Counted from the first letter of the stretch, positions 1 through 10,577 are shown. The stretch: DNA of 64,000 nt from Rhodospirillaceae bacterium (GCA_018401495.1 JAGYJX010000035.1:248001-312000), one strand, 5' to 3'. Notes: generated from the letters alone by a model not told the origin. Translations and numbers: made by a program.

Positions 1-13
1 AGCCTGTCACCGC

Positions 14-1033
14 TCAGACAACCCTGCGAACGGCAGCGTCGGGGACGGCAGGCTCGGGGACGGCAGGCTCGGCCAGGGCGGTGCGGTTGCGCCCGCTGTT
101 CTTGGCCGCGTAAAGCGCCCGGTCGGCGGCCTCCAGAAGCGCTTGGAGCCCACTCTGCCCCTCGCCGAGCTGGCTTACGCCGATGCTGATGGTGGCACTC
201 AACGCCGCGCCGGAACCGATGGGTATGGCGTTGCCGGCGATCTCGCCGCGCACCCGCTCAGCCAGCGCGAAGGCATCGCGCGCCACCGTCTCGGGCATCA
301 GGATCGCGAACTCCTCGCCGCCGAGGCGGCCGAGGACGTCGCTGGATCGGGTCGACTGGCGGCAGGTCCCGGCGATGCTCCGGATCACCAGGTCGCCGAC
401 CGGATGGCCGTGGGTGTCGTTGACAGCCTTGAACCGGTCGATGTCCAGCATCGCCACCGACATCGCCCGCCCGTAGCGTTTGGCGCGCTCGACCTCCGCT
501 CCGGCACGGTCCATCCAGGCGCGCCGCGACAACGCCCCGGTCAGGTGGTCGGTCGAGGCGATCTGCCGAAGTTCCAGTTCGTCCATCACCAGTTTCGCAA
601 AACTTTCCAGAACCGCGATCTCGGCGGCCGGGAAGGTCCGGGGCTTGGTATCGATCGCGCAGAGGCTGCCGACGTTGTAGCCATCGGCACTGCGCAACGG
701 CACGCCGGCGTAGGCGCGAATGCGAGGGTCACCGAGGACCAGCGGGTTGCCCGCGAACCGGTCGTCGTGCAGCGCGTCCCCGACGACCAGGGGCGACGAG
801 TTCTGGATGGTGTGCGTGCAGAACGAGACGTCCCGGGCGGTCTCGCAGACGTCGAGGCCGCGGCGCGCCTTGAACCACTGGCGCTCCCGGTCGACCAGGG
901 ACACCGCCGCCATCGGGACCCCCAGGATCTTCTTCACGAGCTCGACGATGTTCTCGAACGGAGCCTCGGGCGGCGTGTCGAGCACCTCGAGACGATGCAG
1001 CGCCAGGATCCGCCCTTCCTCGTCATCACGCAT
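14..1033 (-). CDS. GAF-GGDEF diguanylate cyclase
   Basis: Predicted cytoplasmic diguanylate cyclase that would make cyclic di-GMP from two GTP. An N-terminal GAF sensor domain (about residues 25-155) is followed by a GGDEF domain (about 160-315). The active loop reads GGEEF and lies exactly five residues after an RSSD motif, so both the active site and the inhibitory I-site (RxxD) are intact. The C-terminus is a short Pro/Ala tail encoded by a 15-bp tandem repeat. The ATG at 1033 overlaps the stop of the upstream 91-residue gene, which suggests translational coupling. A GTG one codon pair earlier (1036) is possible. The family is secure; the signal sensed by GAF is unknown. Confidence 0.9.
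   Translation of the reverse strand: MRDDEEGRILALHRLEVLDTPPEAPFENIVELVKKILGVPMAAVSLVDRERQWFKARRGLDVCETARDVSFCTHTIQNSSPLVVGDALHDDRFAGNPLVLGDPRIRAYAGVPLRSADGYNVGSLCAIDTKPRTFPAAEIAVLESFAKLVMDELELRQIASTDHLTGALSRRAWMDRAGAEVERAKRYGRAMSVAMLDIDRFKAVNDTHGHPVGDLVIRSIAGTCRQSTRSSDVLGRLGGEEFAILMPETVARDAFALAERVRGEIAGNAIPIGSGAALSATISIGVSQLGEGQSGLQALLEAADRALYAAKNSGRNRTALAEPAVPEPAVPDAAVRRVV
41..70. repeat. 15-bp tandem repeat, two copies
   Basis: Positions 41-55 and 56-70 are identical 15-mers (GGGGACGGCAGGCTC). They lie in the 3' end of the diguanylate cyclase gene and add two Glu/Pro/Ala/Val repeats to its C-terminal tail. A decayed third unit may precede them. Copy-number change here would only lengthen or shorten the tail. 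Confidence 0.85.
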
Positions 1034-1301
1034 CACGACCCTCGTTCAGCTCGAACACGACCCTGGCTACCTCGCTGCGGAACGATCCGAACACGGCGTC
1101 CAGGCTGACCTCGATGGTTTCCCGGTCGTACCCGCCGGCGATCAGGGCGGCGGCCAGGCCGAGCAGGTTCCTCTGGTGCTTCTCGACGCTGGCGTGGAGG
1201 ACCGCGGGCACCTCGTGCGGGTTCAACGACGCGGTCGCCTTGGCGACGAGTTCTTCGGCCGACACTGACACCTGATGCTCCTGATCGAAACCGGACACCA
1301 C
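1026..1301 (-). CDS. Small hypothetical protein upstream of diguanylate cyclase
   Basis: A 91-residue, acidic, probably all-helical soluble protein. No signal peptide or membrane segment is visible and I do not recognise the family. The start is one of two adjacent GTG codons (1299-1301 or 1296-1298), with no ATG available. Its stop codon overlaps the start of the GAF-GGDEF gene, so the two are likely co-translated and the small protein may belong to the same signalling unit. That role is an inference from position only. Confidence 0.6.
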   Translation of the reverse strand: MVSGFDQEHQVSVSAEELVAKATASLNPHEVPAVLHASVEKHQRNLLGLAAALIAGGYDRETIEVSLDAVFGSFRSEVARVVFELNEGRDA

Positions 1302-1426
1302 TATCGCCCGTCAACCTTGAACACTCCGTTAATCCGCACGCCTGGGGTGGTCGACCGTGACGCGGGAACGCGATCGCCCGGGCCACGTTGAGTAGGCCGG
1401 GGGACGCGGAAACAGGAGTGCCGGCC

Positions 1427-2337
1427 GTGGCGCCTCGAGCCAACTGGAAGGGCTTCATCAAGGTCGGGGAACTCACCTGCGGGGTGGCGCTGCACACCGC
1501 GGCCTCGACCTCGGAGCGGATCGCCTTCCACACCCTGAACCGGGCGACCGGAAACCGGGTCCGGCGCCAGTTCGTCGACCAGGACACCGGCAAGCAGGTG
1601 TCCTCCGAGGAGCCAGGTGAAGGGGTACGAGATCGCCCAGGACGAGTACGTCGTGCTGGAGCCCGCCGAGATCGCCGCCGCGGTCCCGGAGAGCGACAAG
1701 ACGCTGGCGGTCGAGGCGTTCATCCCGTGCGCGGAGATCGACGACGCGTATTTCGACAAGCCCTACTACCTCGCCCCCGCCGGCGCGATCGCGGAGGAGG
1801 CGTTCGCCCTGCTGCGCGACGGGATGCGCAAGAACAGCGTCGCCGCCCTCGCCCGCACGGTCCTGTTCCGCCGGGTGCGCACGGTGCTGATCCGGGCCCA
1901 CCACGACGGCATGATCGCGAGCACCCTGAACTTCGACTACGAGGTGCGATCCGCCAGCGAGGCCTTCGGCGGCATCCCGGAGATGTCGATCAAGGGCGAG
2001 ATGCTGGACCTCGCCCGGCACATCATCGAAACCAAGAGCGGCGACTTCGACCCGCGTTCGTTCGAGGACCGCTACGAGGCGGCGCTCGCGGAGATGGTCC
2101 GCGCCAAGATGGACGGCCGGCTGATCGAGGCCACCCAAGCGCCGCGCCGAATCCAAGGTCGTCGACCTCATGGAGGCGCTCCGGCAGAGCGCCGGCGCCT
2201 CGGCTGCCGGGGGACGCGCGAAGGCCCGGTCGGGCTCGAAAGCCGCGTCCTCGAAGTCCACGTCGGCGAAGGGGAAGGCCGCCCCGGCGAAGGGGCGCAA
2301 GGCGGCACCCGCCGCGCCGCGGCGCAAGGCCGGCTGA
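1427..2337 (+). CDS. ku: Ku protein, copy 1 (two frameshifts)
   Basis: Bacterial Ku, the homodimeric ring that binds double-strand DNA ends and recruits LigD in non-homologous end joining. The start is GTG 1427 (MAPRANWKGF) with AGGAG at 1414-1418; a TTG at 1388 is in frame but lacks a ribosome site. Reading needs one surplus base removed near 1613 and one near 2133. The repaired protein is about 302 residues: a Ku core to about residue 240, then a tail rich in Lys, Ala and Ser, like the Lys-rich DNA-binding tails known in other bacterial Ku proteins. The ligD start follows 2 bp after the stop, so the two form an operon. The family is certain; the frameshifts are probably assembly errors. Confidence 0.9.
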
Positions 2338-2339
2338 CC

Positions 2340-4911
2340 GTGGCGCTCGACACCTACCGCCGCAAGCGCGACTTCAAGGCGACGCCCGAACCGAGCGGCA
2401 CGCCGCGCCGCGGGCGCAAGGCCGTCAAGGCCGCCGGCGACAGCTTCGTGATCCAGAAGCACGACGCCCGCCGCCTGCACTACGACCTGCGCCTGGAGAT
2501 GGACGGCGTGCTGGTGAGCTGGGCCGTCACCCGGGGGCCGAGCCTGGTGGCGGGCGAGAAGCGGCTGTCGGTCCACGTCGAGGACCACCCGCTCGACTAC
2601 GGCGACTTCGAGGGCACCATCCCGAAAGGCGAGTACGGCGGCGGCACCGTCATCGTGTGGGACCGAGGGCGCTGGAGCGCGATCGGCGACCCGAAGAAGG
2701 GGCTGACCAAGGGCCACCTGGAATTCGAGCTTCACGGCGAGAAGCTGGGCGGCCGATGGCACCTGGTCCGGATGCGCGGCAAGCCCCGCGAGAAGACCGA
2801 GAACTGGCTGCTGATCAAGGGCGAGGACGAGGCCGCGCGCGCCGAGGACGCCCCCGACATCCTCGTCGAGCGGCCGGAATCGGTGAAGACGGGGCGGGTC
2901 GTCGAGGAGGTGGCCGGCGAGGAGCCGGGCTGGTCGTCGCGCACCGGCAAGATCGAGCCGAAAACCGCAAAGCCGTCGCGGAAGCGCGCCGCGCGCCCCT
3001 CGAAACCGAGCGCGGCACCGGAGAACCTGACAGCGCCGGAGCCGTCCGGGATGAAGGGCGCCCGGAAGGCCGCGCTGCCGAGCTTCGTCGAGCCGGCGCT
3101 GGCGACCCTGGGCGCCAAGGTGCCGAGCGGCGCGCGATGGATTCACGAGATCAAGTTCGACGGCTACCGCCTGCAGGCCCGCGTCGACGCCGGCCGGGTC
3201 AAGCTGCTCACCCGCAGCGGCCTGGACTGGACGGCCCGCTTCGGCAAGGAGATCGCCGAGGCGTGCCGGGCGCTGCCGGTCGGCACCGCGCTGCTGGACG
3301 GCGAACTCGTGGTCGAGAACGCCAGCGGCGCCTCGGACTTCCCGGCCCTGCAGGCGGCGCTGAGCGAGGGCCGCAAGGACGGGTTCGTCTACTACGCCTT
3401 CGACCTTCTGCATCTCGATGGCCACGACCTCACGGGCGTGGCGCTGCGGGCCCGCAAACAGGCCCTGGAGCAACTGCTCTCCGGTGCGCCCGCCGTCTTG
3501 CGCTACAGCGCTCATTTCGAGCACGACGGCGACCTCGTCCTTCGCCACGCCTGCCGCCTCAGCCTGGAAGGCGTGATCTCCAAGGTGGCGAACGCGCCCT
3601 ATCGCTCCGGCCGCGGCAAGGACTGGGTGAAGTCGAAGTGTTCGGAACGCCAGGAATTCGTCGTCGCCGGGTACATGCCGTCGACGGTGTCCCGCAAGGC
3701 GATCGGCTCTCTGGTCCTCGGCTATTACGAGGACGGGCGCCTGATCCACGCCGGGCGGGTCGGGACCGGCTTCACCACGTCGGTCGCGGAGGACCTGTTC
3801 AGGCGACTGGAGCGGCTGCGGTCGACGTCGAGCCCGTTCGCCGAGCGCCTGACCGCCGACCAGGCGCGACAGGTTCGCTTCGTGAAGCCGGACCTCGTCG
3901 CCGAGGTGGAGTTCCGCGGCTGGACGGCGGAGAGAAGCCTTCGCCACGCCGCGTTCCGGGGCCTGCGCGAAGACAAGGCCGCCGCCGAGGTGGTGCGCGA
4001 GGCGTCCGCCGACGCCGCCCCCGCCCGCCCGGTGTCCTCGGTCGGCCTGACCCACCCGGACCGGCTGTACTGGCCGGAGAGCGGGGTCACCAAGGAGGGT
4101 CTCGCCGGCTACTACGCCGAGGTCTGGCGGCGCATGGCGCCCTTCGTGGTCGGCCGGCCGCTGTCGCTGCTGCGCTGCCCCGGCGGCATCGCCGAGGCCT
4201 GCTTCTTCCAGAAGCACGCCTGGAAGGGCCTGAACCGACGCATCCGCCAGGCCCGCGACCCGAAGGATCCCGACGGCGAGCCGAACCTGGCGATCGACGA
4301 CCTCGACGGGCTGATCGGCCTGGTGCAGGCCGGGGTGCTGGAGGTCCATCCCTGGGGGTCGACCCTGGCGGAACTCGAGCAGCCGGACATCATCATCATG
4401 GATCTCGACCCCGGCGACGGCGTCGGCTGGGAGGACGTGATCGCCGGGGCCGTCGAGATCCGCGAGCGCCTGGCCGAACTCGGCGTCACCGGCTTCGTGA
4501 AGACCTCGGGCGGCAAGGGCCTGCACGTCGTGGCGCCTTTGCAGCCACGCGCCGAGTGGCCGGAGGCAAAGGCGTTCTGCAAGGCGATGGCCGACGCCAT
4601 GGCCGCCGACAGCCCCGACCGGTACGTCGCCACGGTCACGAAGTCGAAACGGCGCGGCAAGATCCTGGTCGACTACCTTCGCAACGGCCGCGGGGCGACG
4701 GCGGTAGCCCCCTACTCGCCCCGCGCCCGGCCGGGTGCGGCGGTCTCGATGCCGCTCGCCTGGGAGAGAACTGGGCAACGCGATCGGACCCGCCTACTTC
4801 ACGGTGGCGAACACCCCGGCGCGGCTCGCCAATCTGGCACGCGATCCGTGGGGGGAGTTCCGGCCCGCCGCGGTCCCGCTGCCGGAGCCGGTAAAGCGCC
4901 GTCGGCGTTAG
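2340..4911 (+). CDS. ligD: ATP-dependent DNA ligase D (PE-LIG-POL; one frameshift)
   Basis: Multifunctional end-joining ligase of about 856 residues. Domain order is an N-terminal 3'-phosphoesterase (about 35-150, HDARRLHYDLRLE and HPLDYGDFEG motifs), an ATP-dependent ligase domain (about 230-520; adenylated lysine K272 in EIKFDGYR) and a C-terminal primase-polymerase domain (about 550-850; catalytic DLDPGD, Asp688 and Asp690, plus SGGKGLH). The start is GTG 2340, giving MALDTYRRKRDF as in relatives. One extra base near 4766 breaks the frame; the repaired C-terminus ends at TAG 4911. Its stop overlaps the convergent stop of the second Ku gene. It lies in an operon with ku copy 1. Confidence 0.93.
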
Positions 4912-5720
4912 CGGCCGCGCCCCTTGCCCTTGCCGCCGTCGTCGGCCTCGATGCTCCGGCGCAGCGCGTCCATGATGCTGACGACGTTTCCGGGCTTCTC
5001 CGCCGCCTTCTTCGCCTTCGTCGGCTTCCGGCCCTTGCGCTTGGCGGCGATGATCTCGAGCAGGCGCTCCTGCACCGGATCCCCGACCATGGCCGGATCC
5101 CAGGGCTTGGAGCGCTCCTCGATCAGGGTGGTCACCATCGACATCAGCTTGGGGTCGACCTTGCCGCCCTTCAGCCCGCTGAAATACGGGCCGGGGTCGC
5201 GGACCTCGTCGCCGTAGCGAAGCGTCCACAGCACGATGCCCCGGCCGCGCGGCACCAGCATGACGGCGCGTTCGCGGCGGTACAGGACCAGGCGAGATAT
5301 ACCCACGGTGCCGCTCGCCGCCATGGCGTCGCGGATCACCGAGAACGCCTCCTCGCCGACCGGATCGTCCGGTGTGAGGTAGTGGGGACGGTCGTACCAG
5401 ATCCACTCGATGGATTCCTGCGGCACGAACATGTCGATGTCGATGGTCCGCGTGCTGTCGAGCCCGACCGCGTCGAAATCCTCGTCCTCGAGGATCACGT
5501 AGTCGCCCTCGCCGCGCTCGTAGCCCTTGACCTCGTCGTCCTCGTCGACCGGTTCCTCGGTGACGGCGTCGACGTAGCGGCTTTCGACCCGGTTGCCGGT
5601 GGCGCGGTTGAGGGTGCGGAAGCTGACCTTCTCGCTGGCCGTGATCGCCGGCATCATCGCGACCGGGCAAGTGACCAGCGACAGCTTCAGGTAACCCTTC
5701 CAGAATGGGCGTGGTGCCAC
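4908..5720 (-). CDS. ku: Ku protein, copy 2
   Basis: Second Ku homologue (270 residues), intact and in the opposite orientation to ku1-ligD. The start is GTG 5720 (MAPRPFWKGYLK) preceded by GGGAGG; the reading frame continues upstream to 5780 but the Ku domain begins here. It shares the TLNRATGNRV and VKGYE signatures with copy 1 but is clearly diverged. A basic segment (KRKGRKPTKAKK) lies near residue 230. Its TAA (4908-4910) overlaps the ligD TAG (4909-4911). Two Ku paralogues flanking one ligD suggest specialised or heterodimeric Ku, as known from multi-Ku alphaproteobacteria such as Sinorhizobium; that is inference here. Confidence 0.93.
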   Translation of the reverse strand: MAPRPFWKGYLKLSLVTCPVAMMPAITASEKVSFRTLNRATGNRVESRYVDAVTEEPVDEDDEVKGYERGEGDYVILEDEDFDAVGLDSTRTIDIDMFVPQESIEWIWYDRPHYLTPDDPVGEEAFSVIRDAMAASGTVGISRLVLYRRERAVMLVPRGRGIVLWTLRYGDEVRDPGPYFSGLKGGKVDPKLMSMVTTLIEERSKPWDPAMVGDPVQERLLEIIAAKRKGRKPTKAKKAAEKPGNVVSIMDALRRSIEADDGGKGKGRGR

Positions 5721-6240
5721 AGGAGCCTCCCGGCGGTGTCGAGCGACAACCCCGACGGGCCGCCGGTCGTTCCCGGCCACAGCAACGCCCCCGGCGATCC
5801 CTGCCGCGCGGAGTCAGCCCCCCGGGGCCGCGTCGTCCTTGACGGTCGCGTAGCCCCAGGGTACTCGAACGCGACTGTAGAGTGTGTCGATCCGGACCGC
5901 AGGCGACCGCGGCTTCGCCCCCGGTTCCGGTCGAGCGTGGCAGCGGGTCGGGGGATCGGCGTGAACACGAGTCGGTGTTTTGAGCGCGATGTGCCGTGCC
6001 GCGCGAGTATCGCGAGGGCCGGCCAGCTCAAGGCGCGAGGCTTCCAGCCTCAGGGCGAGATCCTCCTGACGACCGGCGAGTTCGTCGGCCGCTTCGAGAG
6101 CCGCTCGGTGTCCGTTCGCGATGTCCCGCACGGGCTCGGCGTGACAAGCCGCGCCGCCGCCATGCCGATGTCCGGTCGGTCGACGGCCACGGTGTGGCAA
6201 GCGGTTGCGCGGCGTCCGCGGGGCGACGGGGGACTGGAAG
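5721..6240. other. Gene-poor stretch between ku2 and the glycan island
   Basis: About 520 bp without an intact gene. The only recognisable content is the aminotransferase scrap at 6053-6165. The rest of the stretch shows no convincing promoter, repeat or conserved reading frame. It marks the left edge of the glycan island. Confidence 0.5.
6053..6165 (+). pseudogene. Relic of DegT-family aminotransferase
   Basis: A fragment of about 37 codons closely matching the N-terminal part of the intact aminotransferase at 16971-18143. QGEILLTTGEFVGRFESR here aligns with KGEILTTGEFVDRLERR there, followed by LGVTSRAAAM against LGVTSCTGAM, and the DNA is nearly identical over the first 40 bases. Nothing before or after it extends the match. 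It sits about 75 bp upstream of the first GT61 gene, the same relative place the intact aminotransferase has before the second GT61 gene. It is therefore best explained as the remains of a duplicated aminotransferase-GT61 pair. Confidence 0.75.
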
Positions 6241-8315
6241 ATGTCGCAGGCGGCTGCAGAACTCGGCGTCGGTCGAGCCGGCTGACCGGCTGTTCGATCG
6301 GGCGCTGAGATCGGGGGAATGGCCGGCGGGCCGGGCCGACCTCGAGGCGCTCGCGCGCCTGCCCGCCGACGACGTTTACCGGGTGCTGAAGTCGCTGCGC
6401 GCCGCCCGACGGATCCGCGGCCGCCGGCACGCTCCTCGCCGTGGCACGATGCCCCGAGCGCCGGATCAGGATCCGTCTGCTGGCACTGACCATCTGGTGG
6501 GCGTTGATTATCGAAGCGGGCCGGTCCCTCTCGGACAACGATCGGCGTTGGCTGTTGCTCGAGGCGGTGACCGCGTTCGCCACGCCCTTGCCAACAGCCC
6601 CCACCGACGTCGGCGCCGCGCTCGCCGTGATCGAGGATCGGATAGCGCGCAAGCTGAGCGATACCAGCAAGCTGCCCTTCTTCAGGGGGATCTGGGGTCT
6701 CTGCACGCGATCCTCCGAACACCGCGCGCTCTACCTCACGCTCGGCACGTTGGGGGCGAGGGCATCGGCCCTACGCCAGCAGTTGATGCTGAACGCGGCG
6801 ACGCGGCGTCTGGTGATCGAGCGCGCCGACCATGTCCGCGCCGTTATCCTGCCGCTGCGGGACGGGCGCCGGATCGTGCTCTCGCACTGGCGTGCCGCCA
6901 GCGCCGTGCTGCGGATCACGGTGGATGCGTGGTGGACCGAGGTGCTGGAACGGCTCGGCCCGGATGTGGCGGCCAAGCGGCTCGACGCCGTGGTCAACGC
7001 GACCACGCTGGACGCGCTCGAGCGGGCCATCGGCGACTGCCCGGGCGGGGCGCCCGGCGAAGCGCTGATCGTGTTCGCGCGCGAGCTGGCGCCGTCGCGC
7101 CGGGTCCCGGGGCGCGACCTGGTCCGCTTCGCCATCGCCCACCTCGCCGGTCACCGCGGCGAGATCGCCGCCGGCGGCGGGCCGGAGAACACCGGCGACC
7201 GGGTGCTCAGGCTGCGCATCGCGACGCCGTCCGAGGCCGAGATCACGACGCCGGCGCCCGGCCGGACGTTCGTCCCAGTGGCGCCGCTCCGGCGCCACGG
7301 CACCACCGAGGTCGAGCGATGGGTGACCGCGCCCAATCCGCGCCCCTCCGGCCGGCCGGCGCCGCGCAACCACGACATCCGCATCGCCGAGCTGCGGGAC
7401 GTGATCATCAACCGCGACGACAGCCAGTTCGAGCTGGCCGGCATGCGCTACTTCGCCGACTTCCACTGCCGCCCGATGGACACCGGCGCCGCCGTTTACG
7501 ACGCCCGCTACATGATGCTGCACGACGATTTCCGCGGTGCCCACGACGGCACCGCCATGGTCGTCACACCGGGCGCCGCGCCGACCCGGGTGATCGACCA
7601 CGCCCTACTCGGCAGCGGCACCAAGTTCCACTTCAACTTCGGGCATTTCCTCTACCAGATCGTTCCGAACATCCAGGCGTTCCGCCACTTCCACCCGGAG
7701 CTGCGGCCGACGATCGTGATGCTGGGGCGGGAATCGCGCTTCCACCGGCCGTATTTCGGGTACCTCGGCATCGACCTGGAGATCGCCTACACCGGCAGAG
7801 ACGTCATCCTGTGCCGCAGGATGCACGCGCTCGAGGAGCCCGACCAGGGCGCGGTCAACCCCGGGAAATGGGAACTGGCGCGCCGCATGGCGCCGCCGCC
7901 CCGCCCGGAGCTGTCGCCGATCGGCAAGCGCGTCTACCTGTCCCGCCATGGCATGGCGGCGCGGCGGGTGGTGAACGAGGCCGAGGTTGTGGACCTGCTG
8001 TCGCGGTTCGGCTTCGAGGCGGTCGTGATGCACGAGCACCGCCCCGAGGTGCAGGTAGCGATCCTGGAGAACGCCGAGGTGGTGGTCGGCCCGCACGGCA
8101 GCGCCTTTGCCAACCTGATCTTCTGCCGCAAGCCGAAGATCATCGTCGAGGGCCACTCCAAGACCGGCCGCGACGCCACCAGCTTCTTCCACTGGTTTGG
8201 GCACGAACTGCACTCACTGGCGCTGGAGACCGTTCCGATAGACGAGATAGGGACCACCGGCGACCGGTTCGACATCAGGACGCTGCATGACCTGCTGCGC
8301 GCCGTGCTGCGCTGA
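6241..8315 (+). CDS. GT61 (DUF563) glycosyltransferase, copy 1 (two frameshifts)
   Basis: Large predicted glycosyltransferase, paralogous along its length to the gene at 18185-20245. The C-terminal third carries the GT61/DUF563 signature: GTKFHFNFGHFLYQ, RRVVNEAEVVDLLSRFGF and VVGPHGSAFANLIF. The N-terminal half (about 340 residues) matches no family I know. The uninterrupted frame starts only at 6441, but comparison with the paralogue recovers the N-terminus after removing one base near 6262 and one near 6406, giving a start at ATG 6241 behind GGGGGA and about 690 residues. No signal peptide or membrane span is seen. It probably transfers a sugar during surface polysaccharide assembly; donor and acceptor are unknown. 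Confidence 0.82.
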
Positions 8316-8430
8316 TCGAACTCTTCGACCGGCGACCGCGACCTTGAATCCGCTTCGCGAGACTGGCGTTGATCTGTTATGCAGTTCCCGACGCGCGCCG
8401 GGCGCCGGTCGGGTACCAGGAGGGGTGGAA

Positions 8431-9450
8431 ATGTCGACTTTCGTGCAGCTCAAGCGGCACATGCGCGACGACCAGCGTCGCCAGCAACTGCTGGACATCG
8501 AGGCCGGACTGCGCGAGCACCCCTTCCCGCCACAGGTCGTCATCGAGACCACCTCGTACTGCAACCTCAAGTGCATCCATTGCTCGCATCGCGAGATGAT
8601 GCGCCCGCAGCAGCACATGGACCGGGCGCTCTACGACAAGATTGTCGAGGAGATCGGCCGCGAGGCGCCGGACACGGAGATCTGGCCGACCTTCTACGGC
8701 GAGTCGTTCATCCTCGGCCAGGAACTGTGGGACCGCCTCGACTACGCCGCGTCGGTGGGCTGTCGCAACCTGGTGCTGAACTCCAACGGCACCTTGCTGC
8801 ACCGGGACGACAACATCGAGAAGATCCTCCGCTCGCCGCTGCGCCGATTCATCCTCAGCCTCGACGGCCTCACCAAGGAGACGTTCGAGCACATCCGCGC
8901 CAAGGCGAAGTGGGAAGAGGTGTATCCCAACGTCGAGCGGCTGCTGGAGCGCCGCAAGGAACTCGGCCTGACCTACCCGACCATCACCGCGCAGTTCTCG
9001 GTGATGAAGGAGAACGCCCACGAGGCGAACGACTATCGCCGGTATTGGGAGGAGCGGGGAGCCGAGGTCAAGATCCGGCCGATGCTGGAGTGGACCGCCA
9101 CCGGCACCGTGCGCAGCGACACCATCGACCACAACGCCGACTTCCGGATCGCCTGCCCCTGGGGCAACAACTCGATGGCGATCCACCAGGACGGCAACGT
9201 GGTCGCCTGCGCAGTCGATTACGAGGGCATGTTCGTGGCCGGCAACGCCAAGCTCATGACCGTCAAGGAGCTGTGGGGCATTCTCGGCGAGAAGCTGCGC
9301 AAGCCGCACCGCGAGCACCGCTGGCGGGACATGCCGAACATCTGCAAGGGCTGCGGCGACTGGCAGGTCGCCGGCGCCGACTACGCCGAGGAGCAGGTCG
9401 AGGGCACACGGCCGTTCTGGTACTACGAGCAGCACGACGCCGCCGAGTAG
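8431..9450 (+). CDS. Radical SAM/SPASM protein 1
   Basis: Intact 339-residue radical SAM enzyme. The 4Fe-4S motif is CNLKCIHC (Cys44, Cys48, Cys51), following an ETTSY strand. The C-terminal part has SPASM-type cysteines (IACPWGNN, VVACAVDYEG, NICKGCGDW) for auxiliary clusters. The start is ATG 8431 with AGGAGGGG ten bases upstream. A second radical SAM/SPASM gene follows 49 bp downstream, then an AsnB-type gene, so they are likely one operon. SPASM proteins of this sort occur both in peptide-modification loci and in lipopolysaccharide or glycan loci. Here the neighbours favour glycan modification, but the substrate is unknown. Confidence 0.88.
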   Translation: MSTFVQLKRHMRDDQRRQQLLDIEAGLREHPFPPQVVIETTSYCNLKCIHCSHREMMRPQQHMDRALYDKIVEEIGREAPDTEIWPTFYGESFILGQELWDRLDYAASVGCRNLVLNSNGTLLHRDDNIEKILRSPLRRFILSLDGLTKETFEHIRAKAKWEEVYPNVERLLERRKELGLTYPTITAQFSVMKENAHEANDYRRYWEERGAEVKIRPMLEWTATGTVRSDTIDHNADFRIACPWGNNSMAIHQDGNVVACAVDYEGMFVAGNAKLMTVKELWGILGEKLRKPHREHRWRDMPNICKGCGDWQVAGADYAEEQVEGTRPFWYYEQHDAAE

Positions 9451-9499
9451 CACCCGCCCGGCCGCCGGCGCGGCGGGCAGAGACAGCGAGTCGAAAACG

Positions 9500-10541
9500 A
9501 TGAACGAGATCGCGACCTCGAAATCCGCGGCACCCGCGCCGGGATACGGCCTGCGGGCCGAGGCATCGGAATTTCCGATGATGCTCGTGCTGTCGTTCGC
9601 CTACCCATGCAACGCGCTGTGTCCGCACTGTCCCTACACCAACTCCAACATCCGCCGGGAATACCGCGACGCCCCGTTCATGCCGGACTCGACGTTCCGC
9701 AAGATCGCCGACGAGGCCGGTCGGTTCGGCGCGTATCTTCGGATCTCCGGCGGCGGCGAGCCGATGCTGCACCCGCAGGCCAGGGACCTCCTGGTCTACG
9801 CCAAGCAGGTCGGCTGCAAGGTCGGCCTGATCACCAACGGCTCGCTGTTCGACGACGACACCATCGAGGCGTTCGTGACGGCCGGCGTCGACATGATCGA
9901 GTTCTCGGTCGACGCCTGCAAGCCGGAGGACTACGCGGTGGTCCGCAAGGGGCTGTCCTGGGACACCCTGCTCGACACCGTGCGCCGCACCGTGGCGGTG
10001 CGCAACGCCCGGCGCGGCACCTCGAAGATCATCGCCTCGGCGGTCAACCAGAACCCGATCGACATCGACGCGGTCGAGCGGTTCTGGGTCGACGGCGTCG
10101 GCGTCGACTACCTGATCAAGCGCAAGTTCCTGACCTGGGGTGCGAACACCGAGCTCGACGATTCCCGCTCGGCCGATCCCGCCGCCTACCTGAACACCGA
10201 CGAGGTGCCCTGCCCGTTCATCTTCGAGCGCCTCAACATCGACTCGCGCGGCAACGTCATGGTGTGCGGCTACGACATCTCGGCCAACACCCGGATGGGC
10301 GACGTCAACGTCGAGTCGATCCAGGACATCTGGCACGGCGAGGGCTTCCGCTGGTACCGCCAACGCCACCTGGAAGGGCGCGGCAAGGAGATCTCGCTGT
10401 GCTCCGGCTGCCCGGATTGGAAGTACCGGTCCTGGGACCACAACTACTGGAAGGTCGTGCGCAACGCCGAGGGCAATCCGCGCCGCCAAGATCGGCCGGC
10501 TCGGCGAGCACGACGAGTTCCAGTCCCAGGTCCAGAGCTGA
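9500..10541 (+). CDS. Radical SAM/SPASM protein 2 (frameshift near C-terminus)
   Basis: Second radical SAM enzyme, about 346 residues once one surplus base near 10478 is removed; without that the frame runs on to 10573 with nonsense sequence. The cluster motif is CNALCPHC (Cys37, Cys41, Cys44), and RISGGGEPML is the SAM-binding glycine motif. The C-terminal SPASM region has PCPFIFERL, MVCGYD and LCSGCPDW. It is similar in design to the preceding protein but clearly a different subfamily. Its product may act on the same substrate in sequence with protein 1, which is inference from adjacency. Confidence 0.87.
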
Positions 10542-10577
10542 GCCTGCGCGCCGTCCGCGGCCGGGGAGCGTAACGCC

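Noticed and set aside
1473..4778. A very long open frame (1101 codons) on the minus strand across ku1-ligD.
   Set aside because: It is an antisense shadow typical of GC-rich DNA: no recognisable domain, no ribosome site, and it lies wholly opposite well-conserved Ku and LigD motifs.
4894..6308. Continuation of the ligD frame for some 1.5 kb past the ligase, which would give a 1563-codon protein.
   Set aside because: The continuation runs antisense to ku2 and has no LigD similarity; the true C-terminus is in the next frame, ending at 4911.
8431..10541. A RiPP locus around the two radical SAM/SPASM genes.
   Set aside because: I found no short precursor peptide frame with a ribosome site near them, and the flanking genes are sugar enzymes.
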